This document shows positions 19,253 through 30,243 of a DNA stretch of 64,000 nt, in pieces. The stretch comes from Phaeodactylum tricornutum CCAP 1055/1 (lineage: Eukaryota; Bacillariophyta; Bacillariophyceae; Surirellales; Neidiaceae). Every line of letters starts with the position of its first letter. Position 1 is the stretch's first letter. The notes beneath the pieces are model-generated. The model saw only the letters and a program-made list of their open reading frames with translations. It was not told the origin of the DNA and did not search any database. The translations under genes and the position numbers were made by a program. The stretch covers positions 697,394-761,393 of the forward strand of contig NC_011673.1 in assembly GCF_000150955.2 (NCBI RefSeq), in the 5' to 3' direction.

Positions 19253-20803
19253 ATGAAGGTAGCTTGGACCGTCGTCGCGATTCCGTTGGCACTGATACGT
19301 TCGGGTATATCCGCCTTTGGGCCCGTCAGCAGTCCGCGGCCGACGGTATCCGGTACCAGACTCCGACGCTCGTGGGAGCCACCGGGACGTCGTCGTCGAC
19401 AACAACAACAACAACTCTGGCGTCTCGCCATGGATGCACTCGAACGGGAAGGGGATTGGTCGGCCTATTTGGACGACCAAAACACCGGTCTCGTGTACTA
19501 CTTTAACGGCAAAACCGGAGAAGCCCTCTGGGAACCACCCACCACAACCTTTCCGGTCGTCGTGCTCCCGAACGAAATGCGGAAAATGGCGGAAGTCAAA
19601 CGACAGGAGTACATTCGCAAAACTACCACAGCGCAAGCGATGGAATCCCAGGAAGTACCGCAGAGTCGTGAACCAACGTTGGAGCGATCCAAAGCTCCGG
19701 CACCAGCTCCGGTGGCGGAAGAGAAGGAGAGTTGGTTCGATTTTCTGTTCGACGAAAAGAACGGACAATCCTCGGAAGTATCCGTGTCGAACACAAAAAC
19801 TACCGTTGACGCACCGACAGAAGTGGAAGAACCCAATTGGTTCGGCAATCTCTTTAATCGTGAAGAACCCACTCCGGCGCCCCAACCCGAGCCGGTAGAA
19901 AAGTCGGGAGGCGCCATGATTGATAACGTTCTCAATTCAATTCGTTCCAAGGTAGACGAAGTTAAAACTACCGCAGCGGCTGCGACGAGTGCCACTTCGT
20001 CCACATCACAGTCCTACACGGACAGGCTTTCTACCATTCCGACGGAGGAAACATCCGTCAAGATAGACATGGGCGCTTACGTACTACCCCATCCGGCCAA
20101 ACAGAGTTGGGGTGGGGAAGATGCTGTTTTTACCGAAGGTCGGGCTTTTGGTGTGTTTGACGGTGTCTCGGGTGCCACCAAAGTTGACGGCGTGCCACTG
20201 TATTCTAAATCCATGGCGCAACAAGTCAAGAAAATGATCAGCAGCGTCAATAGTAAAGGTGTTTTGAATATTAAAGAAATGATCAAGATCATGTCCAACG
20301 CCGCGTCCATTTGCGACGATGAGTCCACCGGCGCCACGACAGCAATTGTTGCCTCGATCACGGACGATGGCTTTTTGCGGGTCTTGAATGTGGGCGATTC
20401 GGCGTGTATCGTCATTCGGGACGGCAAAGTCGCGGGACGTAGCCGCGAAATTTCCCACTACTTTGATTGTCCGTACCAGTTGAGTGCGGACTCCCCGGAT
20501 CGACCACGGGATGGTACGCGCATGAATCTGGAGCTCGTCCCCGGCGACGTCATTGTCATGGGATCGGACGGAGTCTTTGACAATCTCTCCGAAGAAGCGA
20601 TTATGGAAGTAGTGACGAAGGCGGGTCCGCGGCCGTCCGTATTAGCCAAGAAATTGTCGGACCGGTCGCGTAAGGTCTCGCTCAATCGACAGGCACCAAC
20701 ACCGTACGCCAAGGCCGCGCAACGCTACGGTGATCCCGACTACGAAAACGGACTGGGCGGGAAATTGGACGACGTGAGCTGTGTGGTGGCGCGGTACGAG
20801 TAA
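19253..20803 (+). CDS. WW-domain PP2C protein phosphatase, predicted plastid protein
   Basis: A 516-aa Mg/Mn-dependent Ser/Thr phosphatase. The N-terminus is a hydrophobic signal peptide ending in SGISAFGPV (residues 17-25), close to the diatom ASAFAP plastid-import motif, followed by an Arg/Ser-rich transit-like stretch. A WW domain occupies about 66-97 (Trp69, Tyr82-Tyr83, Asn85, Thr88, Trp93, Pro95). A Pro/Glu-rich linker with two similar WF(D/G)xLF motifs joins it to the PP2C domain, about 270-516. That domain has the metal-binding Asp motifs VFDGVSG, GDSACIV, GSDGVFDNL and the final DDVSCVV, and looks most like PPTC7/SpoIIE-type short PP2Cs. The ATG is at 19253; no intron. WW domains bind Pro-rich ligands, so it probably targets the phosphatase to a specific plastid partner. 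Confidence 0.9.
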   Translation: MKVAWTVVAIPLALIRSGISAFGPVSSPRPTVSGTRLRRSWEPPGRRRRQQQQQLWRLAMDALEREGDWSAYLDDQNTGLVYYFNGKTGEALWEPPTTTFPVVVLPNEMRKMAEVKRQEYIRKTTTAQAMESQEVPQSREPTLERSKAPAPAPVAEEKESWFDFLFDEKNGQSSEVSVSNTKTTVDAPTEVEEPNWFGNLFNREEPTPAPQPEPVEKSGGAMIDNVLNSIRSKVDEVKTTAAAATSATSSTSQSYTDRLSTIPTEETSVKIDMGAYVLPHPAKQSWGGEDAVFTEGRAFGVFDGVSGATKVDGVPLYSKSMAQQVKKMISSVNSKGVLNIKEMIKIMSNAASICDDESTGATTAIVASITDDGFLRVLNVGDSACIVIRDGKVAGRSREISHYFDCPYQLSADSPDRPRDGTRMNLELVPGDVIVMGSDGVFDNLSEEAIMEVVTKAGPRPSVLAKKLSDRSRKVSLNRQAPTPYAKAAQRYGDPDYENGLGGKLDDVSCVVARYE

Positions 20804-21030
20804 AGTATGTTCCTCGACGGTAGAATGAGGCACTTTCGCTAAAGAGCGTACCGTACGCGAACGGTGTACGCTTCCCGGCGTGCCCTTTTGGCAAACAAAA
20901 CCAGCCACATCGCGCTCGTCCTTTTTCTTCTAGACCTTCTCGCTACGCTTTTTGTAACAGCCACTATCTTTTCACTTCAAAAAAAACACCTGAACTCTAC
21001 TCTATACAAATTCCTAAGTTATTCCATTCG

Positions 21031-22212
21031 TCAATCCTTGTCGGCCATGGGCAGTTTATCGCCTTCCCACGTTTTCCATTCCGTTCCGGCGGGTGCGACG
21101 CGTTCCTTTTCGTAATCTTTGCGGGAGACTTCGTCCCAATTAGTGGAGAGCACGGTCCCCCCAGAGGTTTGGTAGGACTTGGTCATGGCGCGACGAGTAT
21201 TTTCGTCCGCGTTGGCGTAGATTTGTTGAAAGAGAGCGTTCATGGCTTCGTCGCCCTGGGGCTTTTCGTTGGCTTCTTCCTCCGCGAGGGCTTTTTCAAT
21301 GGCCGACCAGTCGCGGGGACTGGCGTACGGGGTGGCCCTTTTGCTACGGTCGACCGTCGGGGCGGTCGATGGGGCCACTGAATCGGACGACTTGTTTTTG
21401 CTCCAGAGTTCGTGCCATTCGGCCGGTTCCGTTTTGCGCAATTTGAGGAGGACCTTTTCGTCACGGAATACCGTTTGACAGCGATCCACGTCAATTCTGT
21501 CGAACAAGGTGCCGTGGAGGACGGCAAATTCGTGACCCTGTTTGTGGAGGACGACCGAGAGGTGTTGGGTGTTGTACGCGACGTGCAAATCGTCCGCTTG
21601 TACGTGAGGTTCCAAAATGGCAATGGTCAGGACCTTGTCGCTCTGGTAGTACTGATACTTGGGCGCCGTGGGTTTTGGTTGAGGTACGGGAGTGTCCGCA
21701 ACGTCGAGTTCGGTTTCGGTGGCCACAGTTCCGGTAGTTTCGGTAGCGTTGGTGGAAACATGCGCGGCTTGTTCCAAATTTTGACGACAGCGCTCCAGAT
21801 CCGCATCGTGCCGGGTCGTATCCCGCTGGTGTTGTGCCGCCAAGTCTCGGGCCGCTTGGAATGCCTCGTAGGCCACGTCGTACCGCCCGAGTCTCAACGC
21901 CGCCAATCCCTGTCGCCGACGCCCGAGTTCCTCTTCGCCAATGTTCAAGTCGGCCGCCACCGTTTCGGCCAAGGCCGCGGTGGCGTCGTGGAGGGCTTCG
22001 GCGTGGCGGTCGAGTGCCAAAAGTGCGGCACTTCGCCGGGAACGGGCCCGGAAGCGGATCGTTGCGCCTGCGGACGTGTCGGCCGGGTTTGTTCGGTCTA
22101 CCGCAATCGTGTAGGCTTTGATGGCGGCGGCGTACTGTTCATCCACAGTGTAAGCGTCCCCCCGCGCCAGGGCTTGCAGTGCGGCGTCGAGGTTGGACGC
22201 CGGAACGGACAT
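21031..22212 (-). CDS. SGT1: SGT1 co-chaperone (TPR-CS-SGS)
   Basis: An HSP90 co-chaperone of 393 aa that links HSP90 to SKP1/SCF ubiquitin ligases and LRR proteins. The TPR region covers about residues 1-130. A CS (p23-like) domain at about 185-270 contains [13 protein letters not shown] and ends [12 protein letters not shown]. The SGS domain at about 300-393 contains [35 protein letters not shown]. All three domains are in the family order and at normal length. The start is the ATG at 22212; the frame runs on upstream to 22287 only with a TTG. The gene converges on the PP2C gene with a 227-bp gap. Its presence next to an F-box protein gene (divergent) is notable but probably chance. Confidence 0.94.
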   Translation of the reverse strand: MSVPASNLDAALQALARGDAYTVDEQYAAAIKAYTIAVDRTNPADTSAGATIRFRARSRRSAALLALDRHAEALHDATAALAETVAADLNIGEEELGRRRQGLAALRLGRYDVAYEAFQAARDLAAQHQRDTTRHDADLERCRQNLEQAAHVSTNATETTGTVATETELDVADTPVPQPKPTAPKYQYYQSDKVLTIAILEPHVQADDLHVAYNTQHLSVVLHKQGHEFAVLHGTLFDRIDVDRCQTVFRDEKVLLKLRKTEPAEWHELWSKNKSSDSVAPSTAPTVDRSKRATPYASPRDWSAIEKALAEEEANEKPQGDEAMNALFQQIYANADENTRRAMTKSYQTSGGTVLSTNWDEVSRKDYEKERVAPAGTEWKTWEGDKLPMADKD

Positions 22213-23962
22213 GAGTGTGTGTGTTGTTGTTGTTGTTGGCGTGTGTCCGTCGACTCCGAGAGTAAATGTTTGCGGCCTCTTTGACAAGCCCCGCTAGCCG
22301 TTCGAAAAGAAAGTTATGGGGACCGGTGCGTCCACTTTCTCTAGTTACTGTAAATAGCTTGCTGTACTGTGCTGTCGAGTTGTAGGAATCCAAAGAGAAA
22401 GTGAGCGCAACCCCGCTAGTGAGAGTATGTTCAAGGAAAAAGGTGGTGCTGACATCTCTACACGGCCAATCTCGCGTAGGAGACCTTTCACAGTCGTGCG
22501 GCTTTTTGCTGTAGCCCTAGCCCCCATTCAAATTACACGGATCTTTGTCCCTGTTGCTACGATTGGATTTACTCTGTCATATTCCAGCCAAATCGGAGTC
22601 CATGCCAAAGTCGGAACCTAACGAGACTTTTGCCAATCCCCCCCGCCCTATTTATCCAGAAGGATGCAACGCTTTGCTGTGTATAATTCGTTTCAGCCTT
22701 ATCTGCTCATAGGTTATAACAATTGCAAGGGCTTCCGATATTGGGTGTTTTGTGTGTAATAACTGTAAAAAAGAATTCATGAGAGTCCTCTGCGACACCT
22801 TCTCCAAACCCTCAATTTCTTTCTTGTGGAGAATAAACAACTCATGAGGCATTTGCTATAGTTCTGAAAAGTCACCAAAGCTTGGATCTGGAAAAGCCGT
22901 GGATTTAGGATCCCAATTGTGTGAGTTAATCTACTCTACAAAGCATCAAATGTAGATCTTCTCGGCAATGACAAAGTTCTTTCTTATTCTCATTTGTTCC
23001 AAAATGTGCAGCTGAAATTCATCAAATGCTCTCTGTAATCAAAATTGACTGCTTTGAAAAAATGTAGGCATGTGTCCTGAGTTGCTCCTTGATTGTAAAA
23101 CTCCATTTCTGGGCTGCCACCAGCATAGTTCTAATGTAGTTAGACAATACTAACCAAGAGTCTTTGCCTAGCTAACACTTTCCAAACTTTGAGTTGAATG
23201 AATGTCTATTCTTGATGCTTTCTTATGTGCATGCCTCGGCAAGTTGGTACACTTCCAATTTTTCTTCCACTACATCCGCTTGGAACTTTCAAACTCGATT
23301 TGGGCAGTCTCGACAAATAAGAGAGAGATTCCAATTTCTTTTCACGGATCCGGGCCGTCGTCTTCCAGTCGGTTCTCTCCGCGTGCCTACAGTACATTCG
23401 ACCACTGCCCAAAACCCCTACCCCTTGTTTATGGTCCGCCCGTCGTGTTGCGCGCGGGCTTTTCCGCTCGCATACCGCGCTTCCAGCGAAAGCAAAACCA
23501 ACGTCGTCCGGCGTACACTTACTCCGATCGAGCGTCGCCGAACATAAATTTCTGTACAGTTACTTTAATGTATATAAATTATTTGAATGTAGATAGCAAC
23601 CCGCCTTTCTGTAGATAAGGAGTACCGAGACGTTCGGCGTCCCCACCGCTTATATAGAGATGGGGTGAGATTCAAAGGCGAACGCTTCGAACCCCCCAAA
23701 AGCCCTCTTTTTCACACGCAAGGGATTCGGGCGCCAGGCCCCAAAATGACAACGCCAAAAAGGCCGGCGTTGACCTTTTATACCCCCGTGTTTTGTCGCC
23801 GTGCGGTGCCGTAGTCGTCTCGAAACACCCCCGTATTACCACTATCCTTCTCATCTTTTCTGGAACTCACTCGGCAATTCCGTTGGCACAACGCTCTACT
23901 GTACACAAAGTGGGCGACAGTGCTAGGATTGCCTCGTAAAGCTTGCGTTGGCCGCGTCGACG
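22213..23962. other. Divergent intergenic region, SGT1 / F-box kinase
   Basis: About 1.75 kb and AT-richer than its surroundings. Short ATG-started ORFs at 22427..22621 (64 aa) and 23202..23618 (138 aa) show no recognisable domain and are not called. A TATA-like TATATAGA lies at 23651..23658, about 310 bp before the F-box gene. No transposon or RNA gene is recognised. Confidence 0.5.
23651..23658 (+). promoter_or_regulatory. Possible TATA box of the F-box/kinase gene
   Basis: TATATAGA on the plus strand, about 310 bp upstream of the ATG at 23963. It would need a long 5' UTR. Position and sequence are the only support. Confidence 0.25.
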
Positions 23963-26900
23963 ATGTCGTCCGAAGCGTCGGATGAGACGGTTCTGGATTG
24001 GAACGAATCGACGCCATCGCTGACGGCTTGGTCCTCGTCGAACGCTGCTGCGGCTCCCGTGCCCAAAGTCCCGACTACAGGAACGGGTACGCGCCCGCGC
24101 CGAACGTACGGGAGTCGCAACGTTGCGGGATTTTTAGGACGGACGGACTTTCTCAAGCCGCGGGCGAACAGCACTTGGCTCCGGGAAGGATCCGCCGAGG
24201 CCAGCGGAACGTTGGCAGAACCGTGGGCTCTGGAGACTACCGCATCGGTTTTTACGGACCAACGCTCGGCGTCCAGTGTATCCGAGACCGAGCCACCACC
24301 CGTTCCTCGTCCCGAAGCGTATTCGCGAGACCGTGCCATTTCCTCCCCCTGGCAACCGCCACCGAAAACCCTGCGACGCTCACAGTCGCTGGCATTTCCG
24401 AGGTCAACGGAACACACGCTGGTACGGAGTGCGACGGTTGTCTCATCCTTCTCTTTGCGTGATTCCTACACGGAAGAGACGCCCTTGGATTTCGGGGAAA
24501 ATGGGCATCCTAACCATTCGCCGTACGCTCCCACGCGCAAGGCCAAAGTTCTGGCCCGCTGCAACAGTCTGCAAATGACCAACCGACCCGCTTATCTCGC
24601 TAGTCAATCGGTGTCCTCCTTTCCATCCCTGGAGTCCTCACCAACCAAGACACTCCGCGAGTGCTCCTCATCCACGGAGACCACCACCTCCTCCCGGAAA
24701 CGCGGTGTATGTGGTTCTCCCATTTCGCAGTATGGAGAAGACGACTACGACGGAGACTACAACGATGGAGACCGTAACCGCGTGGTCTTGTCGGCCTCGC
24801 GCCCCGCGTCGAGTGGTTCCCATTCGGGCCGTCGAATACGCTCTCGTTCTCGCATATTTTCCCCCGGCTCGGATGTCCCTTTTGCGCCGCTCTTACGAGC
24901 AGAATCCGTGCGTACTCCCCTCAACACCTCGTTATCTCCTCTTCTCTCTGCGCAAGATTGTCGGCCCATGCAGGTCGACTCGGATAGTGACTCGGCGGGG
25001 CCACATTCTCCCGACACATCCTTCAGGGAAGATGAGGACGAAGACGACCTCCATCCGTCCGCTCCCTCCACCTTTTCCGCGTCGGTCGAGCCCATCCCGA
25101 CCAACCCCGACGACCAACTCTTTGCCACCATGTCCAGCTACGACGATCTCAAGTACATTATTCGCTGTCTCCGTAAGGAGACCAAACTCTTTGGTAAGGA
25201 AAGTTGGACCGTTTCGCCCCAACTCTCCTGGACAAATGTCCGCCGCTCGGCATTTTTGTGCTGGACCACCCGCACTTTGGGATTTACGCTGCGCGCCATT
25301 GGGAATTCTGCCACCTACCTGTCGATCTCCAAAGCCAAGGGGCAAGAGCTAAAGGAGCGTTTGGAATCGGCGCTTCTCGCCTACAAGCAAAAGGAAATAT
25401 GGACCGCCCGGCAACCGGAAGCCGTTCCCTTTCCCATCCACACCGAAACCATTGCACGGCCTAGTTCAGTCGCGTCCTTGGTGTTGGACCCCCCACCGTA
25501 TGCGGACTGGCGGGATCCCGATACGGACGCATTAGCGCACGGCCTGCAATCCCTCAGTGTACGCGCGACGTCCACCGCCGTCCATATGACACGCACCGTC
25601 ACGTTGGAGCCCGTCCCCGACCATGCCCCCGTATGGTCACGTGACCTACAGTTGCTTGGGCACACCAGCCCTACCAAAGGCGGCAAACTTTCGTTGGCGT
25701 CGGTCCGGAGCAGCTACAGCGCGTATTCCGTCACCATGAACGCCGGTACGGAGTGTTTGGAAACGTACGTACCCTCGATCTGCAATGCGTTGTGTGTGTG
25801 TATGAAAGTTTTGTCGAAGGAAGGTGACTGGTTGGACCGACCCTTAGTATTTGCTTGTTTTTGTTTTTCAACAATTTTTCGTTTTTGGTGTTTGCAGTCC
25901 GCTCAATACGCAAGACCAGGGATGGGGATCGTGTCCCGTGCACGGACGAGACTGGGGAACCTCGTCGGCGTGTGACGAAGCCGTATCGCGAGAGCTCACG
26001 GAACGCTTCGAAGAATCTTGCAAGGTGGCTGGGATCCGAGGCTCTCGGGAGCCCAGTCCAACGTCATCGTTACCGCTGTTGCCGTGTGAATTTGATGCGG
26101 TAGCCGAGATCGAAGCCACCGAATCAAAAAGAATGTCGATCGCTTCGTGTGAAAGCACAGCCCAAGTTCAAGAATACAATGTCGATGAAATGCGCCAGTT
26201 ACGACGCCGCAAAACGTCATACGCGAAACACCAGCGCATGTCTCTGTACGTATCGGCAACGCAAGCAACCCAACCAGTCTTGCCGACCCGCAAATCCCTC
26301 TTTCCCGTCCTGGGAAAGCTGCAGGAAGAGCCGAGCAAATGCTTGTCCACCCGTGATGAGTTTCCTTCTATGGCATCGTTGGCGACAGCCATGCCTTCAG
26401 TGGCCGACAAGGATGCGACGGTCGTCTGTCCCGCCGTCGACGAGGGGATCTTGACCACCATTTTTGGCTTTTTGAACGAGCGGGAACTGTTGTGCCAGGC
26501 ATCTTTGGTTTCTACCGCGTGGGCGGACGCAGCAACAACCGCCCACGCCACCATGATGCTGGCTAGCGTTGGATATTTGGATGAGGTGGAGAGCTTGGAG
26601 GAAGATGATCAAAGCACCGACACTGTTGTGTGTCGATCCGCGGCTGCTAAAGCGATGGAGTGGTCCTGGAACAAGTTGACGGGCCAGTTTCCGTGGGGCT
26701 GCTTTTTGAGTGAAGGAGCGTTCAAACAAGTCTTCAAGGTTTACAACACCGCAGTCAGAACTGAAGAGGCGGTATCGGTGATGGACGTAGACGCAATTAC
26801 GGACAAAAAGACCATCGGTGCCGAGCTTGCCGTGTCTGCCCTCCTCAGTTCTTTGACCCGAAGAGGAGTCTGTCCGAACTTTATTTTGACGCGAGGAGTG

Positions 26901-28118
26901 TTCACGTCACCGTACGCCCCACCTCCGACACATTGGGGAAATGCCAATAAAAAGAAGCCTCTAGGCAAGTCCTTTGTCAAGGTTAAGTCGGGACCTAAAA
27001 AACCCAAGGATGCCCATCCAGGTCGGTTTCAGTTCATCCGTATGGAACTGTGTCGTCAGGGAGATGCAGAAGAGTTTTTGAAACGCCAGCCCAACGAGAT
27101 GCTGGATCCGCGTATGTCACAGGCGTTTGTTTTTCAGATTGCCTTTGCTTTGCACGCTGCTGCGGACCGCTTCTCGCTGAAACACTACGATTTAAAGCTC
27201 TTGAACATATTTGTGCAAGATATTGTTGCTCAGACTGACGCGGTAGTGATGCGGTACGGATTGGGATCGCATATGTTCTCGCTGCGGATGCCGTCGGAGC
27301 AAGCAGTCGTTGCCAAGCTTGCTGATTACGGAACGGCCAACATCAAGGCCGATACGAATGGACAGCCTGTAACAATTGCTCAGTTTACCACCCTTGAGAA
27401 TACGCCTCCCGATTTTATGATTCTTGGAGACGAGGCGCGCCAAGGGCACAGTCACGATTGTTTTGGTCTCGGGCTGTGCATGTTGCATTTGTTTACCGGT
27501 CACGCACCGTACGAAGAGATTTTGGAAGAAGTAGTTTGCCCGCCGGTCTTGAAAAAGAAGCTCCGTAGAATTTGGGAAGAAGAAAAAGTCAAGGGCTACG
27601 ATGCGATTCGTAGTGTAATATTGTGCGACGTCTACAAGGATGAAGCCGGAAACATTGTCGAAGGCGAACCAGACGATACGCTCTACGATACGTTTTATCG
27701 CTATCTGGTCCTTTTTGGTGTTCCTGAAGCATTTCATCAGAAAAAGTGTCCGAAAGTCTGGAAGGCGATTTCCGATACTTTACAACATGCCGGTCCCGGT
27801 AAAGGGGGGCGCCCGGTCCGTAAGAAACAAGGAACAGATGCCGCGCAGTACCTTCAGGACAGTCGACAGTTTTCGATTCGAGCAGGCTCCAATATTCTGA
27901 TCCGGCAGGCTCGTGAGATTTTGCAGGCCATGCCCGGCGGCATGGAACTGCTTTTGCGGCTGTGTGCGTTTGATCCGTCGCAACGAGCATCGGCCATGGA
28001 TGTGCTCAATTCGAGTTTTATGGAGAATTTGCGGGAACCCGATGGCGTGGATACCACCGGTCCCAATGATACCGTCTTTTCCTACACGGCGTTTTCCACC
28101 TCGGGAGCCTTAGTATAG
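23963..28118 (+). CDS. F-box and protein-kinase-like fusion protein
   Basis: Two exons, join(23963..25764,25898..28118), give 1340 aa; the 133-nt intron is GTACGT...GCAG and only this donor keeps the frame. Residues 1-600 are Ser/Pro-rich and disordered apart from a conserved-looking segment near 390-480. An F-box lies at about 778-820 (ILTTIFGFLNERELLCQASL). A protein-kinase fold spans about 865-1320, with the glycine-loop-like LSEGAFKQVFKV, catalytic-loop HYDLKLLN near residue 1030 (HRD Asp, Lys and Asn kept), DYG instead of DFG near 1075, and an αF-like HDCFGLGLCMLHL. The β3 position normally VAIK reads VSVMD, so the ATP-anchoring Lys is missing. F-box proteins recruit targets to SCF ligases; here the kinase-like part may be the target-binding or a regulated module. 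It may be an unusual active kinase or a pseudokinase. Confidence 0.82.
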
Positions 28119-28211
28119 TTAAGGCTGCTAGTAGGATTGGAGTTAAATGCTCTGCATGATGAGTCACTCTCGAATACGTTTTTTCAGCATGGGTTCCGTA
28201 GGTTCTTCGTA

Positions 28212-29576
28212 CTACCGGCACAAGCATCCCGGGCAATTGTGCAAGCTTTCGTGTAGAAAGGCATCGCAATCCACACAAAAAACTTGGTGGCAGTCGGGAC
28301 AGGCAAACCGCAGCTGTCCTTCCGTATCGTCGGACACGCCGTCGCCCGAAAACGGCCGCAAGCAGGCGGCGCATTCGGGAGGGGGTTGTTGCGACGAGGC
28401 CACGGGGAGGGGGGTGGATGCCAGCACCACCACTGGTGCACTAGAAGCCACCACCGGCACTTGTGAATTCGAGACTACCGCGGTGTCGGGCTGGACTTCC
28501 CGAAAGGGCGGGACGGGGAAGAGATGGTGAAAGGATCGTGCGAGATGCGGTGCGAGTACGAGTTGGAGTCCACAGACGGCACAATCCGCGGGCAAGGCGG
28601 CGTTTTTCGCCTGACAGACGGGGCAGGTGTAGGCGGTGCGTGCCAGTACGGTTTGTTGTCGTGTGGCGTGTACGAATTCGGGTCCGTCGGCGATAATGCG
28701 GGTGGGAAATCCCATGCGGACGAGGGCGCAGCCGTGTGGTCTCGAGGGGAGGGTCGGTGGTGGCACGGTCTGCGAGCGGAGCCAATCCCGCAGGTGGGCC
28801 CGATCGAGACAAACGCCCAGGACGCCGTGTGTTTCGTCGGCGAGTTTACGACAGACGTGTAGTTCGGCGTTGAGTGCGAGGCAGCTGACGCGGATTTGTG
28901 CCTGGCGGAGGCGGGGGAGGGTTTCGGTGAGGAGGTATCCCGGATCGCAGGTGGAGAGAGCGGCGGTGACTAGGACGATTTCGCGACTGCCGTGCGATGG
29001 TTGGTGACCCAAGGAGCGACCGGCGAGTTCTAGGCCGTTTTGGAGAGAGAATTCGCCGCCGCCACTGGGACCTTCGGCGGCGGCCATTTGCGCCACCGAG
29101 TCCAGAGCGAGTTTGTGCGTTTTGCTACTACTGGAAAGCTGCGTGAGTATTTCGGCTTCCCCGTTTTTGAGCAGGACAAATCCGAGCTGGGACAGCGGGT
29201 TCTGGTCGTAGTATTCTTGTACAAAGTGTTGTAAATGCGCGACGGTGACGTCGATGCGTGTGCCGGGTGGCAGTACCGGATCTTTGACGCGCATCCAACG
29301 CGAGACGTCGATCAAGACGTAGACGTAGCGTATCATGTCCCGGACGACACGTCGATTGCGTTGGGCGTAGTCGTTCTGCGTCAATCGCTTCCGACGTTTG
29401 CGAATGGCTTGCGCGAGTGTGTCTCCCGAGGCCACGACGATGCGACCCGTGGCGTCTTCCCGCACCGCCTGGTCCCACGCATTCTGACTACGGTTGTCCT
29501 CCCACGCGTGCGACACGGACGTCGTCGGGTCGCTGCCGACGGCGGTTGTCGTAGTAGTAGTGGTAGCTGCGGACAT
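28212..29576 (-). CDS. SSL1: TFIIH core subunit p44 (Ssl1/GTF2H2)
   Basis: A subunit of general transcription and nucleotide-excision-repair factor TFIIH that activates the XPD helicase; nuclear, 454 aa, no intron. The Ssl1-type von Willebrand A domain starts at about residue 85 (YVYVLIDVSRWMRVKD) and contains the family phrase QEYYDQNPLSQLGFVLLKNGEAE. A C4 zinc finger follows (YTCPVCQAKN..CAVCGLQL, then LARSFHHLFPVPPF). A C-terminal RING-like C4C4 domain (CAACLRPF, FACPDCHQVFCVDCD, NCPGC) ends the protein, as in yeast and human p44. A Gln/Pro/Val-rich insert separates the two zinc modules. The start is the ATG at 29576; upstream frame has only TTG. The gene converges on the F-box gene with a 93-bp gap. 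Confidence 0.94.
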   Translation of the reverse strand: MSAATTTTTTTAVGSDPTTSVSHAWEDNRSQNAWDQAVREDATGRIVVASGDTLAQAIRKRRKRLTQNDYAQRNRRVVRDMIRYVYVLIDVSRWMRVKDPVLPPGTRIDVTVAHLQHFVQEYYDQNPLSQLGFVLLKNGEAEILTQLSSSSKTHKLALDSVAQMAAAEGPSGGGEFSLQNGLELAGRSLGHQPSHGSREIVLVTAALSTCDPGYLLTETLPRLRQAQIRVSCLALNAELHVCRKLADETHGVLGVCLDRAHLRDWLRSQTVPPPTLPSRPHGCALVRMGFPTRIIADGPEFVHATRQQTVLARTAYTCPVCQAKNAALPADCAVCGLQLVLAPHLARSFHHLFPVPPFREVQPDTAVVSNSQVPVVASSAPVVVLASTPLPVASSQQPPPECAACLRPFSGDGVSDDTEGQLRFACPDCHQVFCVDCDAFLHESLHNCPGCLCR

Positions 29577-30243
29577 GGAAGAGCGAGATCGAAAGGAATT
29601 TGGAGACGCCGGTGACTCCAGAAAATCGGGGCTAGGAAGGAGTAATGGAAGCAAGATCGAGAGATGTTGGACGGTTTGTGGTTCATTCTATTTCCTGTTG
29701 TGCCGTAACTTGTGTTCCGGACGCTTTGCAAACCCCTGTTGTTTCCCACCGGTGAGGGTTATTGCTGCCATCGGGTGAAGGCTTGACGGGGTTGGGGGGG
29801 TGAGTATTCGAACGACAAAGCGGTTCTCCAGAGACGACATACGATTCTAATAATGGAACGGGAAAGAATGGAAAGAAACGTTATTTAGTCTCAAAAAAGA
29901 AGAAGTCACTGTCGTGTCCGCCGTTGGAGTTTGGGATTCCGGTGCGCGCGGTGCCGCCGTCTGCGTGGCATGGCCGCCGCGGCATTCTTTGGACGTGCAC
30001 TCTCGGTAGTCGGTTCCGGTGGGTATTGCGTGCGCGAGGGGACTGTATGCCGTAGCTGGTTTTGGTCGGGTGAGGGTGTATAGTGTGTGTATAGGATAGG
30101 AGGTGTAGTATTCCTATCACAGAGTAAATACCGGAACTCGTACTCGCATTGTCGTTCCTTCCGAAGTACCTTCTTTTGAGGCTCTCACCTTGATACAAAC
30201 GAACAAACAAACGAACGAACGAACTGCTAGAGAGACAAGGCTC
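29577..30243. other. Divergent intergenic region, Ssl1 / 866-aa protein
   Basis: About 670 bp between divergent start codons, containing a GAAC-type microsatellite (30195-30224) and a short GT run near 30080. No gene is supported; the minus-strand open stretch crossing 29881..30558 lacks support and overlaps the plus-strand gene. Confidence 0.5.
30195..30224. repeat. (GAAC/AAAC)n tetranucleotide microsatellite
   Basis: About seven tetranucleotide units ending 20 bp before the ATG at 30244, so probably in the 5' UTR. It resembles the run upstream of eRF3. Confidence 0.8.

Noticed and set aside
22427-22621. 64-codon ATG-started frame with a hydrophobic stretch
   Set aside because: Too short and featureless to support.
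23202-23618. 138-codon ATG-started frame
   Set aside because: No recognisable domain, ends in AT-rich sequence just upstream of the F-box gene; more likely untranslated or chance.
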